64,000 nucleotides of DNA from Klebsiella africana (GTDB lineage: Bacteria; Pseudomonadota; Gammaproteobacteria; Enterobacterales; Enterobacteriaceae), in NCBI RefSeq assembly GCF_020526085.1, contig NZ_CP084874.1:2170001-2234000 (forward strand), in the 5' to 3' direction. The notes under the pieces were generated by a model. The model was not told the origin of the DNA and did no database searches. It was given only the letters and a program-made list of their open reading frames with translations. Below, in pieces: positions 55,033-63,708 of this stretch. A program made the position numbers and the translations under genes. Numbering within the stretch: the first letter of the stretch is position 1; each line of letters begins with the position of its first letter.

Positions 55033-56025
55033 ATGTCTAAAGTTGTTACCTTTAACCGCACCGGTGGTCCGGAAGTTTTGGAAGTTGTCGATGTGGAGGT
55101 GCCCGCACCAGCAGCGGGTGAAGTTCAGATTCGCGTACATGCTATTGGACTTAACCGTGCAGAAATCATGTACCGCAACGGCCAATATGTTATTGAGCCG
55201 GAATTTCCGGCACGTCTTGGTTATGAAGCGGCTGGCGTTGTGCAGGCCGTAGGTGAGAATGTTGAGGCATTTACCACTGGCGATCTGGTCAGCGTAATCC
55301 CTTCATTTATGTTTAATGAATACGGTATGTACGGCGAAGTGGTCAATGCACCTGTGCACGCTGTTGTGAAGCATCCTGAAAATCTTTCCTTTGAGGAAGC
55401 CGCTGCAAGCTGGATGATGTATATCACTGCATATGGCGCGCTGGTTGAATATGGCAACCTTCAGGCTGGGCAGAATGTTGTGATCCGCGCGGCATCAAGC
55501 AGCGTAGGACTGGCTGCCATACAGATAGCTAACATGCTGGGTGCTAAACCCATTGCGCTTACCCGGACTGCCGAAAAAAGAGACATGCTTCTTAAAGCGG
55601 GTGCCGCCACTGTTATAGCTACCGCTGAGCAGGATATGGTTGCGGAAATCAATCATGCGACAGATGGCATGGGCGCCCATATTGTTTTTGATCCTGTCGG
55701 TGGGCCGGACGTGGCAAAACTGACCCAGGTGATGGCACCGCAAGGTATGTTCTTCCAGTACGGCGCGCTAGACAGCCGCGACCTGCTTGTGCCTGTCTTT
55801 GATATTCTCGGTAAGCATCTCACGCTCCGTGGATACGAGCTGTTCGAAATCACGACGGACCCTGAAAAAAGGGCACGCGCAAAATCCTTCGTCACCGAAG
55901 GGTTACGTTCCGGCAAACTGAAACCGGTCATTGATAAAACATTTCCGCTTGAGGATATTGCGGATGCACAGCGCTATATGGAAGCAAATGGACAGGTTGG
56001 CAAAATCGTTGTAGTGGTTGAGTAA
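55033..56025 (+). CDS. quinone oxidoreductase-like (zinc-free MDR) protein
   Basis: Encodes 330 residues. The MDR fold is shown by GPEVLEVVDVEVPAPAAGEVQIRV near the start, GYEAAGVVQAVGENV near 65 and the NADP motif VIRAASSSVGLAAIQIANMLGA near 150. The catalytic zinc ligands of alcohol dehydrogenases are absent, as in quinone or enoyl reductases. It probably reduces a conjugated carbonyl or quinone. It is 149 bases after the LysR gene. Confidence 0.92.
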   Translation: MSKVVTFNRTGGPEVLEVVDVEVPAPAAGEVQIRVHAIGLNRAEIMYRNGQYVIEPEFPARLGYEAAGVVQAVGENVEAFTTGDLVSVIPSFMFNEYGMYGEVVNAPVHAVVKHPENLSFEEAAASWMMYITAYGALVEYGNLQAGQNVVIRAASSSVGLAAIQIANMLGAKPIALTRTAEKRDMLLKAGAATVIATAEQDMVAEINHATDGMGAHIVFDPVGGPDVAKLTQVMAPQGMFFQYGALDSRDLLVPVFDILGKHLTLRGYELFEITTDPEKRARAKSFVTEGLRSGKLKPVIDKTFPLEDIADAQRYMEANGQVGKIVVVVE

Positions 56026-56104
56026 ACCTCAAACCCACTATGAGAAAGTTGCATTCGCCAATCGGTTTATTTCCTGAAATAACTTCACCGCAATGGAGTA
56101 ACTC

Positions 56105-56980
56105 TTGAATTCACAATACAACTGGCAGGCACCAGCCATTAATCGCAAAAAAGTGGGCAACATGACTGTGACCATGCTCAGTGATGGTTACCTGGATGTA
56201 TCCTTTGAGCTATTGTCGGGTATCGAAGGCTCCCGAGCGGAGGCACTCCTTCAGAAGCGGGGCGTGCCAGCATTGCCTCGCATTAATATCAACGTTTACG
56301 TGATCCAGACACCTGAGCGCACTATCCTGGTAGACAGCGGTGCTGGCGGTATCAATGGCTGGGGCGGTCGGCTTCAGGTTGCGCTGGCCGCTGCCGGTAT
56401 TGACCCGCTCGCTATCGACACCATTTTACTGACTCACGCGCACCCGGATCATATCGGTGGTCTTGCCGGCCCTCTGCAGACTCCGGTGTTCCGTAATGTT
56501 CAACAGCTTTTTGTTCATGAAAAAGAACTCGCTTTCTGGCGCGATGAAACTATTTCAGCCAGCGCGCCTGATGCGTTCAGGCCGTTCTTTGAGGTAGCTA
56601 AAAACGCTTTTAACGCCTACGACGACAAACTGGTGCCTTTTCGTGAGGAAGCTATCCTGCCGGGGATCCAGACCGTTGAACTGTTTGGCCATACACCGGG
56701 CCACAGCGGATACCTGCTGGGCGATGAAAAAGAATCTCTGCTCATCTGGGGCGATATCGTTCATTTCCCGCATGTCCAGGTTGCTCAGCCTGATGTAACC
56801 ATCGCGTTCGACAGCGATCCTGTGGCCGCTGCTGCCGTCCGGGGCAGACTGCTTGACCGTGCTGCGAGTGATAACCTGGCCGTTAGCGGAATGCATTTTA
56901 ACCTGCCAACCACGGGTAAAGTTGTTCGAGATGGCAGCAGCTTTGCCCTGAACTATGATCTCTGGTCACCAGCAGTCTGA
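56105..56980 (+). CDS. metallo-beta-lactamase-fold hydrolase
   Basis: Encodes 291 residues from a TTG start with GGAGT six bases upstream; no earlier ATG fits. Metal motifs are THAHPDHIGG near residue 113, GHTPGHSGYLL near 198, WGDIVHFP near 217 and GMHFNLP near 263, the complete di-metal set of lactonase-like or glyoxalase-II-like enzymes. No signal peptide is evident. It follows the quinone oxidoreductase gene by 79 bases and has its own terminator. Confidence 0.9.
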   Translation: MNSQYNWQAPAINRKKVGNMTVTMLSDGYLDVSFELLSGIEGSRAEALLQKRGVPALPRININVYVIQTPERTILVDSGAGGINGWGGRLQVALAAAGIDPLAIDTILLTHAHPDHIGGLAGPLQTPVFRNVQQLFVHEKELAFWRDETISASAPDAFRPFFEVAKNAFNAYDDKLVPFREEAILPGIQTVELFGHTPGHSGYLLGDEKESLLIWGDIVHFPHVQVAQPDVTIAFDSDPVAAAAVRGRLLDRAASDNLAVSGMHFNLPTTGKVVRDGSSFALNYDLWSPAV

Positions 56981-56988
56981 ACCTTCCC

Positions 56989-57022
56989 CTTCCCGGTAGA
57001 ATCACCGGGAAGGCATTTCTTA
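56989..57022 (+). terminator. rho-independent terminator after the metallo-hydrolase
   Basis: CTTCCCGGT and ACCGGGAAG pair perfectly around AGAATC, followed by GCATTTCTT. It begins eight bases after the stop codon. Confidence 0.8.
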
Positions 57023-57504
57023 CTTTCCCGCGCTTATCTAAGGGCCTGTGAATATGACATATTCGCAAACAAAAGGCTTATTGCCACCACGCCCAGGTTC
57101 TTTGTTCTTCTCTTGAGAACACGCATTGTTGCGGGGAATATTCGCCTGTTCAGTACAGCGCACCGTTTCATCTACTGTTCTTACGCGGGGCTTTTTCCTG
57201 ATTAATATTTTTTGCTTCTCTGTTTTTAAGATTCAACGTCTGCCCTGCGCTGTGAGTTCAATCGGTCGATGCAGCGCTATTCTTAATCAAGGGGGACGTT
57301 GCCATGAAACGAAGAACTCGGATTCACTCCACGCCAGTTCGCCTTGGATATACGGAGTCGAGTTCCCACTAACCGTTCACCCAGATAAGCTGGTGTGAAA
57401 GGTGAAGCGGAGGGCCATATGCTGCAGATCAGGATTCATCGGTGCAGACATTTCTGACCTTAAGGGAAGGGGGCGGCACACTCTGCTTCAGTGGGGGTAG
57501 TGAA
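57023..57504. other. 482-bp region without a supported gene
   Basis: AT-rich sequence with short open frames that lack ribosome sites and family resemblance. One 22-codon ATG frame at about 57304 follows a GGGGGACG stretch but is not recognised. It may be the remains of a mobile element, although no terminal repeats were found. Confidence 0.4.
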
Positions 57505-57999
57505 TCACCTCAAATTGTTAGATACAAGGGATAGGGGTGCCGATGCGGGTGACAAGGGTATCTTTGCCGCAGCCATAAAATCGATAAAACAGCGTATTCG
57601 CGGTGACAGATAGCGGCTGGCGGGCCACAGGACCGAGAAATGCCCATCCTTCACGCAACAGCTGGGCAACACCTCCTGCAGCCGTCCCTCATCCATGGCC
57701 TCGCGCACGACAAAATCAGGCACACAAGCGATGCCCATTTCCGCCGTACTTAAGCGAATGACGGCCTCAATGTTATTGACCGTTATCACGGAAGCGGCCC
57801 TGAAATCTCCCGTCAGCCGCATATCGCGTAGCTCCCAGGGCTGGATCAGCTCCGTCGCGGGGAAGCGGAAAAAAATGCAATTATGCGCCGCCAATTCCGC
57901 TGGCGAGCCGGGAACGCCGTATTCCGCCAGATAAGCCGGACTGGCGCAGAGCACAAAACGAAAGCCACCCAGCGTTCTGGCTATCAAGCGGGAGTCCGC
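57505..57999 (-). pseudogene. 3' part of a LysR-type regulator gene
   Basis: The frame encodes about 164 residues equal to the effector-binding half of a LysR protein (DSRLIARTLGGFRFVLCASPAYLAEYGVPG, then STAEMGIACVPDFVV and FSVLWPASRYLSPRIRCFIDF). The helix-turn-helix and first half of the effector domain are missing. Upstream of about 58000 the sequence switches to an unrelated gene on the other strand, so the 5' half was removed by a deletion or insertion. Confidence 0.75.
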
Positions 58000-58310
58000 T
58001 AATTATATCGAGATCCTGGAAACGGTGCTGATGGCCACCCTGGATCCTGATTTGTGGAAATCGGCGCTGCAGAAACTGGTGTTTCTCACCGGCAGCGCTT
58101 TGATGGAGCTGTTTAATGTCAAGCCCGCCGAGAATGCGGTGGCGGAGCTGCTGGTGAGGGACATGACCCCGGATGAATGCGCCTTACATCTGGGCGTATC
58201 CATCGCCACCTTCAGAACCCACCTCCGCGCCCTGTACCGGAAAACTCATACCCGTCATCAGGCAGAGCTCCTGCTGATTCTCCGCGCGATACACGGCAGA
58301 TGGTTTCGCT
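58000..58310 (+). pseudogene. remnant of a LuxR-type regulator gene
   Basis: Plus-strand reading gives an N-terminal-like segment (NYIEILETVLMATLDPDLWKSALQKLVFLTG) joined directly to a LuxR helix-turn-helix (ENAVAELLVRDMTPDECALHLGVSIATFRTHLRALYRKTHTRHQAELLL). The sensory middle part of the usual protein is missing and no start codon with a ribosome site is present. The start of the remnant abuts the truncated LysR gene head to head. Confidence 0.65.
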
Positions 58311-58313
58311 TCC

Positions 58314-58802
58314 TCAGGAATGATGGTCGCGCAGGAAAACGGTCAGCACCTCTTTCGGCGGCACGCCGCCGCATTCGCCAATCATCCAGCCCACCGCCCC
58401 GCGGTGATAGGTGCCGTGAAAGAGCATGTGATTCAGCATCTCCATTGCGGTCATATTGCCGTCGCCGCCGTCGACGAATTTGAAGGCGATACGTTGGTGG
58501 AAATCGGCGGGGGTCATGGCGCTGGCGTACTGAATGTATTCGTCCGTACAGGCGGTCATGGCCGTTTCCAGCTGATCAACGGTTGGCGTCTCAGGGGTAT
58601 TCAGCGCGGTGTAACCGTGCGGCCTGCCGCGCAGGTTCGCCCGGAAAATCATGTCAACGACATGGATATGGTTCATCAGCCTGAGGGTCAGATGACGTTT
58701 TTCACCATATACCGTTGCGTCAATCGCGCGGATCGCCTGCAAGGTGGCAAGGTCAATCCAGCGCTTGTATTTCAACAGCGTTACTACTGTGTCTTTGTCC
58801 AT
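58314..58802 (-). CDS. DinB family protein
   Basis: Encodes 162 residues from the ATG at 58802. The four-helix DinB fold is indicated by MNHIHVVDMIFRANLRG near residue 45 and MLNHMLFHGTYHRGAVGWMIGECG near 122, giving the three His residues that bind metal. DinB-like proteins include thiol transferases for mycothiol or bacillithiol and uncharacterised metalloproteins. Upstream in-frame codons to 58859 are open but lack a ribosome site. Confidence 0.88.
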   Translation of the reverse strand: MDKDTVVTLLKYKRWIDLATLQAIRAIDATVYGEKRHLTLRLMNHIHVVDMIFRANLRGRPHGYTALNTPETPTVDQLETAMTACTDEYIQYASAMTPADFHQRIAFKFVDGGDGNMTAMEMLNHMLFHGTYHRGAVGWMIGECGGVPPKEVLTVFLRDHHS

Positions 58803-58876
58803 AGTCAGTCCCGGGTTGGTTGAACCGTTATCATACTGGTTATGCCGGTGAGTCGTCACTCACCGGCAGCAGGCAC

Positions 58877-58904
58877 AAAAAAGCCTCGCCGGGGCGAGGC
58901 TTTT
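58877..58904. terminator. bidirectional rho-independent terminator
   Basis: GCCTCGCC pairs with GGCGAGGC around two G. T runs of four (plus) and six (minus) bases flank it. On the minus strand it ends the CigR-like gene at 58920. Confidence 0.9.
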
Positions 58905-58919
58905 CAACAAGCAGGTGAT

Positions 58920-59447
58920 TTAGTCAAACACACCGTTAATCACGGCGGTGACGATCGCGGTGCTCAGGGCGACCAGCACCAGATCATCGCCGACCGCACG
59001 CCATTCGTAGCCAGGATAGTAGGGCAGGTCGTTAATCATCGAAGCAGGCAGGGTCTTTTTCGCGATACCCGGAGGGAGCGGTTTGCCGCGGGCGACGTTT
59101 TTGGCGATACCCGGCGGCAGCGCCTGATAGCCGACCAGACCATAGTTCACGGCAAGGGAGCGCGCCCGTGAAAAGCTAATATCGCTATCGACGTGGTCGG
59201 GTTTGCCGTAGTTTTTGCGTTTGCCATGATCGTCAGTGGACTGACCTTTATTCTGGCCTTTATTGCCATGGTCGCCATTGTTACTGCTGTTACCATGATT
59301 GCCGCTATTGCCATGGTTACCGCTGTTCCCGTGATTACCACCACCATTACCGTTGCCGTTACCCGGGTTGGCATAGACCGGCGCGGCCAGCACGGCAAGA
59401 GAAATAACCGCCGCCAGTGCTGTTTTGAGAGTGCGACGCTTAAGCAT
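58920..59447 (-). CDS. CigR/RcnB-family exported protein
   Basis: Encodes 175 residues. A signal peptide of about 26 residues ends PVYANPG. Residues 28-75 are a low-complexity Gly/Asn/His/Ser stretch with repeated HGNSGN units. The C-terminal half contains the duplicated LPPGIAKN/LPPGIAKK motif and a final hydrophobic segment VLVALSTAIVTAVINGV, as in Salmonella CigR. Its location is probably periplasm or inner membrane. The family is described as an anti-virulence regulator in Salmonella; the role here is unknown. Confidence 0.88.
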   Translation of the reverse strand: MLKRRTLKTALAAVISLAVLAAPVYANPGNGNGNGGGNHGNSGNHGNSGNHGNSSNNGDHGNKGQNKGQSTDDHGKRKNYGKPDHVDSDISFSRARSLAVNYGLVGYQALPPGIAKNVARGKPLPPGIAKKTLPASMINDLPYYPGYEWRAVGDDLVLVALSTAIVTAVINGVFD

Positions 59448-59661
59448 GATGTTGTTTCCTTAATGGGGAGTACACGCTTAAAAAATAAGATAAAGCTATA
59501 CCCCTGACAATCTCATTATTTCTGATTTTCAGAAGGCTTTTGAACGCTGGTGGGAAAGGGATAGCGGGGCGCGGACGAGCAATTCCATTGCTGCGTTTTG
59601 ACAGACGGGCGACCGCGCCCCGCTAAATGGGTTGCCAGCAGGATCGCTCCCGGGCATGGAG
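59448..59661. other. intergenic interval upstream of the CigR-like gene
   Basis: Should contain the promoter of the CigR-like gene, but no clear -35/-10 pair stands out. No gene is supported in it. Confidence 0.35.
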
Positions 59662-59692
59662 AAAAAAATGCCCGAAGCCATCGGGCAAAAAG
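59662..59692 (-). terminator. rho-independent terminator of the ABC transporter operon
   Basis: On the minus strand TGCCCGA and TCGGGCA pair around five bases and are followed by seven T. It is the first strong terminator after the ATP-binding gene that ends at 59812. Confidence 0.8.
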
Positions 59693-59776
59693 AACAAAAA
59701 TATTACGCTTCATTCATAACGCGTCTCACAAGACGGAGCGGATAGTAAAGCCTGGCGCCGTCGCGCACAATCGGCC

Positions 59777-59798
59777 GGTTGTTTAGAAATAAACAACC
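59777..59798. repeat. perfect 9-bp inverted repeat after the ABC operon
   Basis: GGTTGTTTA and TAAACAACC flank a four-base loop, 14 bases after the last gene of the transporter operon. It lacks a T run and may protect the 3' end of the message ahead of the terminator at 59662-59692. Confidence 0.55.
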
Positions 59799-59811
59799 CC
59801 GCCGACCGTGC

Positions 59812-60783
59812 TCAGGGTGCGACCCAATGACAGGCAACCCGATGGCCGGGGACTATCTCGCGTAGCGCCGGAGGCTCTCTGCGGCAACGTTCGCTGGCCA
59901 GCGGGCAGCGGGATGAAAAGCGGCAGCCGGTGGGCGGATTGGCTGGATCCGGGATCTCGCCTTGCACCAGCGCCTGTGGTTCACTGTGCGGGTCGAGGGT
60001 GGGCACCGCGGCCAGCAGGGCGCGGGTATAGGGATGGAGAGGGCGACTGAACAGCGCATCGCGGCTGGCGCTTTCCACCAGCTGCCCGAGATACATTACC
60101 GCCACATCGTCACATAAATGCTCCACCACCCCGAGGTCATGGGAGATAAACAGGAACGTGACGCCGCGGTCGTCGCGCAGGTCGGAAAACAAATTGATAA
60201 TCTGCGCCTGAATCGACACATCGAGAGCCGAGATGGGCTCATCAGCGACGATAAAATCCGGGTTAAGGATCAGCGCCCGGGCAATACCGATCCGCTGGCG
60301 CTGGCCGCCGGAGAACTGATGCGGGAAGCGGGCGTAGTGTTCCGGCGCCAGGCCACAGATCTTCATCACGGCGATCACCCGGTCATACAGCTCATCGCGG
60401 GTGCACAGCTTGTGCTGCAGCATAGCTTCGCCAATCGCGTCGCCAATACGCAGCCGTGGGTTCAGCGAGCTGTAGGGATCCTGAAACACCAGCTGCATTC
60501 TGGGCCGGATGGCGCGCAGGGCAGGCGCAGTCAGGTCGGCCAGCTCCTGACCGTGAAATTTCACGCTGCCGGCACTTTTCTCATACAGGCCAAGCAGGGT
60601 CCGGCCGACGGTGGTTTTACCGCTGCCGGACTCGCCCACCAGGCCAAAAATGGTGCCCGGACGGATGTTAAAGCTGACGCCGTCCACTGCGCGAAGCTCG
60701 CCGGTCTGCTGGCCAAACAGGCCGTAGCGCAGGGGAAAATATTTTTTCAGACCATCCACTTCAATGACATAGCGTTCGCTCAT
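59812..60783 (-). CDS. peptide/nickel-type ABC transporter ATP-binding protein (OppF/DppF)
   Basis: Encodes 323 residues. Walker [10 protein letters not shown] near residue 53, signature [15 protein letters not shown] near 157 and Walker [16 protein letters not shown] near 178. The C-terminal Cys-rich extension ([20 protein letters not shown]) is typical of oligopeptide/dipeptide ATPases, where some bind an iron-sulfur cluster. It overlaps its partner ATPase gene by four bases and is the last gene of the operon. Confidence 0.92.
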   Translation of the reverse strand: MSERYVIEVDGLKKYFPLRYGLFGQQTGELRAVDGVSFNIRPGTIFGLVGESGSGKTTVGRTLLGLYEKSAGSVKFHGQELADLTAPALRAIRPRMQLVFQDPYSSLNPRLRIGDAIGEAMLQHKLCTRDELYDRVIAVMKICGLAPEHYARFPHQFSGGQRQRIGIARALILNPDFIVADEPISALDVSIQAQIINLFSDLRDDRGVTFLFISHDLGVVEHLCDDVAVMYLGQLVESASRDALFSRPLHPYTRALLAAVPTLDPHSEPQALVQGEIPDPANPPTGCRFSSRCPLASERCRREPPALREIVPGHRVACHWVAP

Positions 60784-61760
60784 GCTGTCGCCTCCGTAAA
60801 TTCGCTATAAAAGCAGGCGGCCCGCTGGCGCTCACCGAGCAGGGGCGGAATCGCCTCCCGGCAGCGCGCTGTCGCCCGCTCGCAGCGCCCTGCAAAGGCG
60901 CAGCCCGCTGGCAGAGCGGCCAGATCCGGCACCTGGCCGGGAATAGAGTACAGCCGCCGACGCCGCTCACCCGGCACCGGCCGGGAGGCGATCAGCCCCT
61001 GCGTGTAAGGGTGCTGCGGATGCCGTAACACCTCCGCGGTGGCGCCCTGTTCCACGATCCGTCCGGCATACATCACCACTACCTGCTCGGCCATCTGCGC
61101 GATCACCCCCAGATCGTGGGTAATCAGCATCATCGCCATCTGGCTGGCCCGCGCCCGATCGCGCAGCAGGCGCAGGATCTGCGCCTGCACGGTGACGTCC
61201 AGGGCGGTGGTCGGTTCATCGGCGATCAGCAGTTTGGGCCGACAGCTCAGCGCCATGGCGATCATCACCCGCTGCAGCATGCCGCCGGAAAGCTGGTGAG
61301 GATAGCGGGTCATCAGGCTGTCGCCGCGCGCCAGGCCGACCTCGCTTAACAGCTGGATGGCCTGCTGCCAGGCGGCTTTCGGCGTGGCGCCGAGGTGGCG
61401 GATCGGCGGTTCGCACAGCTGCTCCCCGATGGTCAACACCGGGTTCAGGGCCGACATCGGTTCCTGAAAGATCATGGCCAGCTGGTGGCCGCGCAGGTCG
61501 GCCATCTGTCTGGCTTTCAGCCGCAGCAGATCGCGGTCCGCGAAGCGGATCTCGCCGCCGTCGATGCGCGCCGCCTGCGGTGGCAGGAGACCCATCAGCG
61601 CCATGGCGGTGACGCTTTTGCCGCAGCCGGATTCGCCCACTACGCCAACGGTTTGTCCGGCCTGAATGGTGAAAGAGACCTCCTGCACCGCGCGCACGCG
61701 GGTGCGTTCGCCGGCGAAAGAGACGGAAAGATGATTAAAGGAGACTAACGGCGGGGTCAT
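60780..61760 (-). CDS. peptide/nickel-type ABC transporter ATP-binding protein (OppD/DppD)
   Basis: Encodes 326 residues from the ATG at 61760, preceded by GAGG. Walker A GESGCGKSV near residue 42, signature LSGGMLQRVMIAMAL near 158 and Walker B LLIADEPTTALDVTVQ near 178. The C-terminal region again carries the Cys-rich GCAFAGRCERATARC segment. It partners the preceding ATPase in the same transporter. Its start overlaps the permease stop by four bases. Confidence 0.92.
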   Translation of the reverse strand: MTPPLVSFNHLSVSFAGERTRVRAVQEVSFTIQAGQTVGVVGESGCGKSVTAMALMGLLPPQAARIDGGEIRFADRDLLRLKARQMADLRGHQLAMIFQEPMSALNPVLTIGEQLCEPPIRHLGATPKAAWQQAIQLLSEVGLARGDSLMTRYPHQLSGGMLQRVMIAMALSCRPKLLIADEPTTALDVTVQAQILRLLRDRARASQMAMMLITHDLGVIAQMAEQVVVMYAGRIVEQGATAEVLRHPQHPYTQGLIASRPVPGERRRRLYSIPGQVPDLAALPAGCAFAGRCERATARCREAIPPLLGERQRAACFYSEFTEATA

Positions 61761-62707
61761 TTCAGCCTCGGTTTCATATTGGGATCCATGGCGTCGCGCA
61801 GGCCATCGCCCAGCACGTTGATAGCAATCACGGTGATAAAGATGGCGATGCCCGGCGGCATCCACAGCCAGGGGCGGCGCTGGAAATCGATCAGGCTATT
61901 GGCGGCATCCATCATATTGCCCCACGACGGCGTCGGCGGTACCACGCCGAGGCCGAGATAGCTCAGCGCGGATTCACTGAGAATGGCGTTGGCGACGGCC
62001 ATGGTCGCCATCACCACCAGAATCGGAATGGTATTCGGCAGCAGGTGGCCAAACAGCCGGCGGCGCGCCGACAGGCCCAGCACCTGGGTGGCCAGCATAA
62101 AATCGCGTTCGCGCAGGGAGAGACATTGTCCGCGCACCAGCCGCGCCAGTCGGGGCCACTCCAGCAGGCTGAGCATCACCACTACCATGTAAATGCGCGA
62201 GTCCGGGGAAAAATCGAGCTCGGAAAGCATCGCCCCGGCGACAATTAACAGCGGTAATCCGGGAATGGTCATCACCAGGTCGGCCACGCGCATGATCAGT
62301 TTGTCGGTTAACCCGCCGAGATACCCCGAGAGGGCGCCGAGCAGGTAACCGAGAAACACTGACATCACCATGGTCAGCAGGCCGATAATCAGCGATATGC
62401 GCCCGGCCAGCAGCAGGCGGGTGTAGACATCGCGACCGAGGAAGTCGGTCCCCAGCCAGTGTTCCTCCCCGGGCGGTTGGTTGATGCTCAGAGCATCGGT
62501 GGCATCCTCTTTCCACGGCGACCAGACGGGCCCCAGCACGCACCACACCGCCATTACCGCCAACAGGATCAGGCAGAACATGGCCAGCCGGTTACGGCGC
62601 AGCTGTCGCCACCCCTGGCGCCAGGGCGAGGGGGTAATGTGCGCCAGCGCCGGGATAGCCGCCTGTCGCTGGCGGCGACGGGAAGCAAAATAAGACAGCA
62701 TCATCAT
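61757..62707 (-). CDS. peptide/nickel-type ABC permease (DppC/OppC)
   Basis: Encodes about 316 residues. Three consecutive ATGs at 62707, 62704 and 62701 follow GAGG; the first overlaps the stop of the other permease gene and was kept. The N-terminal OppC-type segment (LRRNRLAMFCLILLAVMAVW) is followed by HWLGTDFLGRDVYTRLLLAGR and the EAA loop VLGLSARRRLFGHLLPNTIPILVV. About six membrane spans are expected. The open frame continues far upstream but overlaps the other permease and is not used. Confidence 0.91.
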   Translation of the reverse strand: MMMLSYFASRRRQRQAAIPALAHITPSPWRQGWRQLRRNRLAMFCLILLAVMAVWCVLGPVWSPWKEDATDALSINQPPGEEHWLGTDFLGRDVYTRLLLAGRISLIIGLLTMVMSVFLGYLLGALSGYLGGLTDKLIMRVADLVMTIPGLPLLIVAGAMLSELDFSPDSRIYMVVVMLSLLEWPRLARLVRGQCLSLRERDFMLATQVLGLSARRRLFGHLLPNTIPILVVMATMAVANAILSESALSYLGLGVVPPTPSWGNMMDAANSLIDFQRRPWLWMPPGIAIFITVIAINVLGDGLRDAMDPNMKPRLK

Positions 62708-63663
62708 GACCTCACCCGAATACGCGGATCGGCCCAGGCGTACAGCACGTCGGCGAGCAGATTCCCGACTATCGTCAGCACCGCCAGAAACAGGGTAAAC
62801 CCCATCAGCACCGGATAGTCGCGGGCCGCCAGCGAGTCGATATGAATGTGGCCCGCCCCCGGCCAGTTGAATACCTTTTCGGTAATGATCGCCCCGGAGA
62901 ACAGCCCCGGCAGCTCGAAGCCCAGCAGGGTGATAATCGGCAGCAGGGCGTTGCGCAGGGCATGTTTGAGGATCACCGTGCGCTCCTGCAATCCCTTGGC
63001 GCGGGCGGTACGGATAAAATCCATTTTCACCACGTCGAGCATACTGGCGCGCACATAGCGCGTCAGGCTGCCCGCCTGCAGCATCACCAGCGCCAGCACC
63101 GGCAGCGCCAGGTGGGCGGCCACCTGCAGTACATACTGCCAGCCGCTCTCGTCGCTGCCGGTGTTGGTCATCCCGCCTACCGGTAGCCAGTGGAGATCGA
63201 CGGCAAACCATTTAATCAGCAGCAGGCAGAGGAAAAAGGTGGGGAACGACATGGCGGCAAACACCGCGACGCTCACCAGATGATCAAACCAGGAGCCAGG
63301 TCGCAGGGCAGAAACCACGCCGACCGCCAGGCCAATGCCCCAGTAAAAGACCAGCGCGACGCTGGCCAGCAGAAAAGAGTTCCAGATGTACTGGTTGAGC
63401 AACTGGCTGACCGGGATCTGATATTGCAGTGAAAAGCCTAAATCGCCGCGAAGCAGCTGTCCCAGCCAGTGGAGGTAGCGGGTGAACAGCGGCTGGTCGA
63501 GGCCGTAGATCGCCTTCAGCTCCGCAGCGCGGGCAGCGGTGAGGGTGATATTGCCATCGATAAAGTCGCCGGGGGTTTTGGCGAACAGCATAAAAATGAT
63601 GAACGAGGCCAGCAGCAGCATCGGCAGCGTTTGCAGCAAGCGCCTCAGGATGAAATTTTTCAT
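62704..63663 (-). CDS. peptide/nickel-type ABC permease (DppB/OppB)
   Basis: Encodes 319 residues with six membrane spans, starting MKNFILRRLLQTLPMLLLAS. The family segment GLDQPLFTRYLHWLGQLLRGDLGFSLQYQIPVSQL lies near residue 54 and the EAA loop ARAKGLQERTVILKHALRNALLPIITLLG near 220. It pairs with the DppC-type permease. The binding-protein gene upstream ends 45 bases before this start. Confidence 0.92.
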   Translation of the reverse strand: MKNFILRRLLQTLPMLLLASFIIFMLFAKTPGDFIDGNITLTAARAAELKAIYGLDQPLFTRYLHWLGQLLRGDLGFSLQYQIPVSQLLNQYIWNSFLLASVALVFYWGIGLAVGVVSALRPGSWFDHLVSVAVFAAMSFPTFFLCLLLIKWFAVDLHWLPVGGMTNTGSDESGWQYVLQVAAHLALPVLALVMLQAGSLTRYVRASMLDVVKMDFIRTARAKGLQERTVILKHALRNALLPIITLLGFELPGLFSGAIITEKVFNWPGAGHIHIDSLAARDYPVLMGFTLFLAVLTIVGNLLADVLYAWADPRIRVRS

Positions 63664-63708
63664 GACGGTCTCACATCAGCCGCCGGTTAACCCGGCGGCC
63701 AGGGGGAT

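Noticed and set aside
57126..57398. 90-codon plus-strand frame between the metallo-hydrolase and the LysR fragment
   Set aside because: No ribosome site, unusual amino-acid make-up and no family resemblance.
59190..59370. Short direct repeats that look like a CRISPR or VNTR array
   Set aside because: They are the in-frame codons of the Gly/Asn/His tract in the CigR-like gene; spacing is irregular and there are no spacers.
61757..63211. Permease gene extended to 484 codons
   Set aside because: The extra 5' part lies wholly within the other permease gene in a different frame; the ATG cluster at 62701-62707 with GAGG is the real start.
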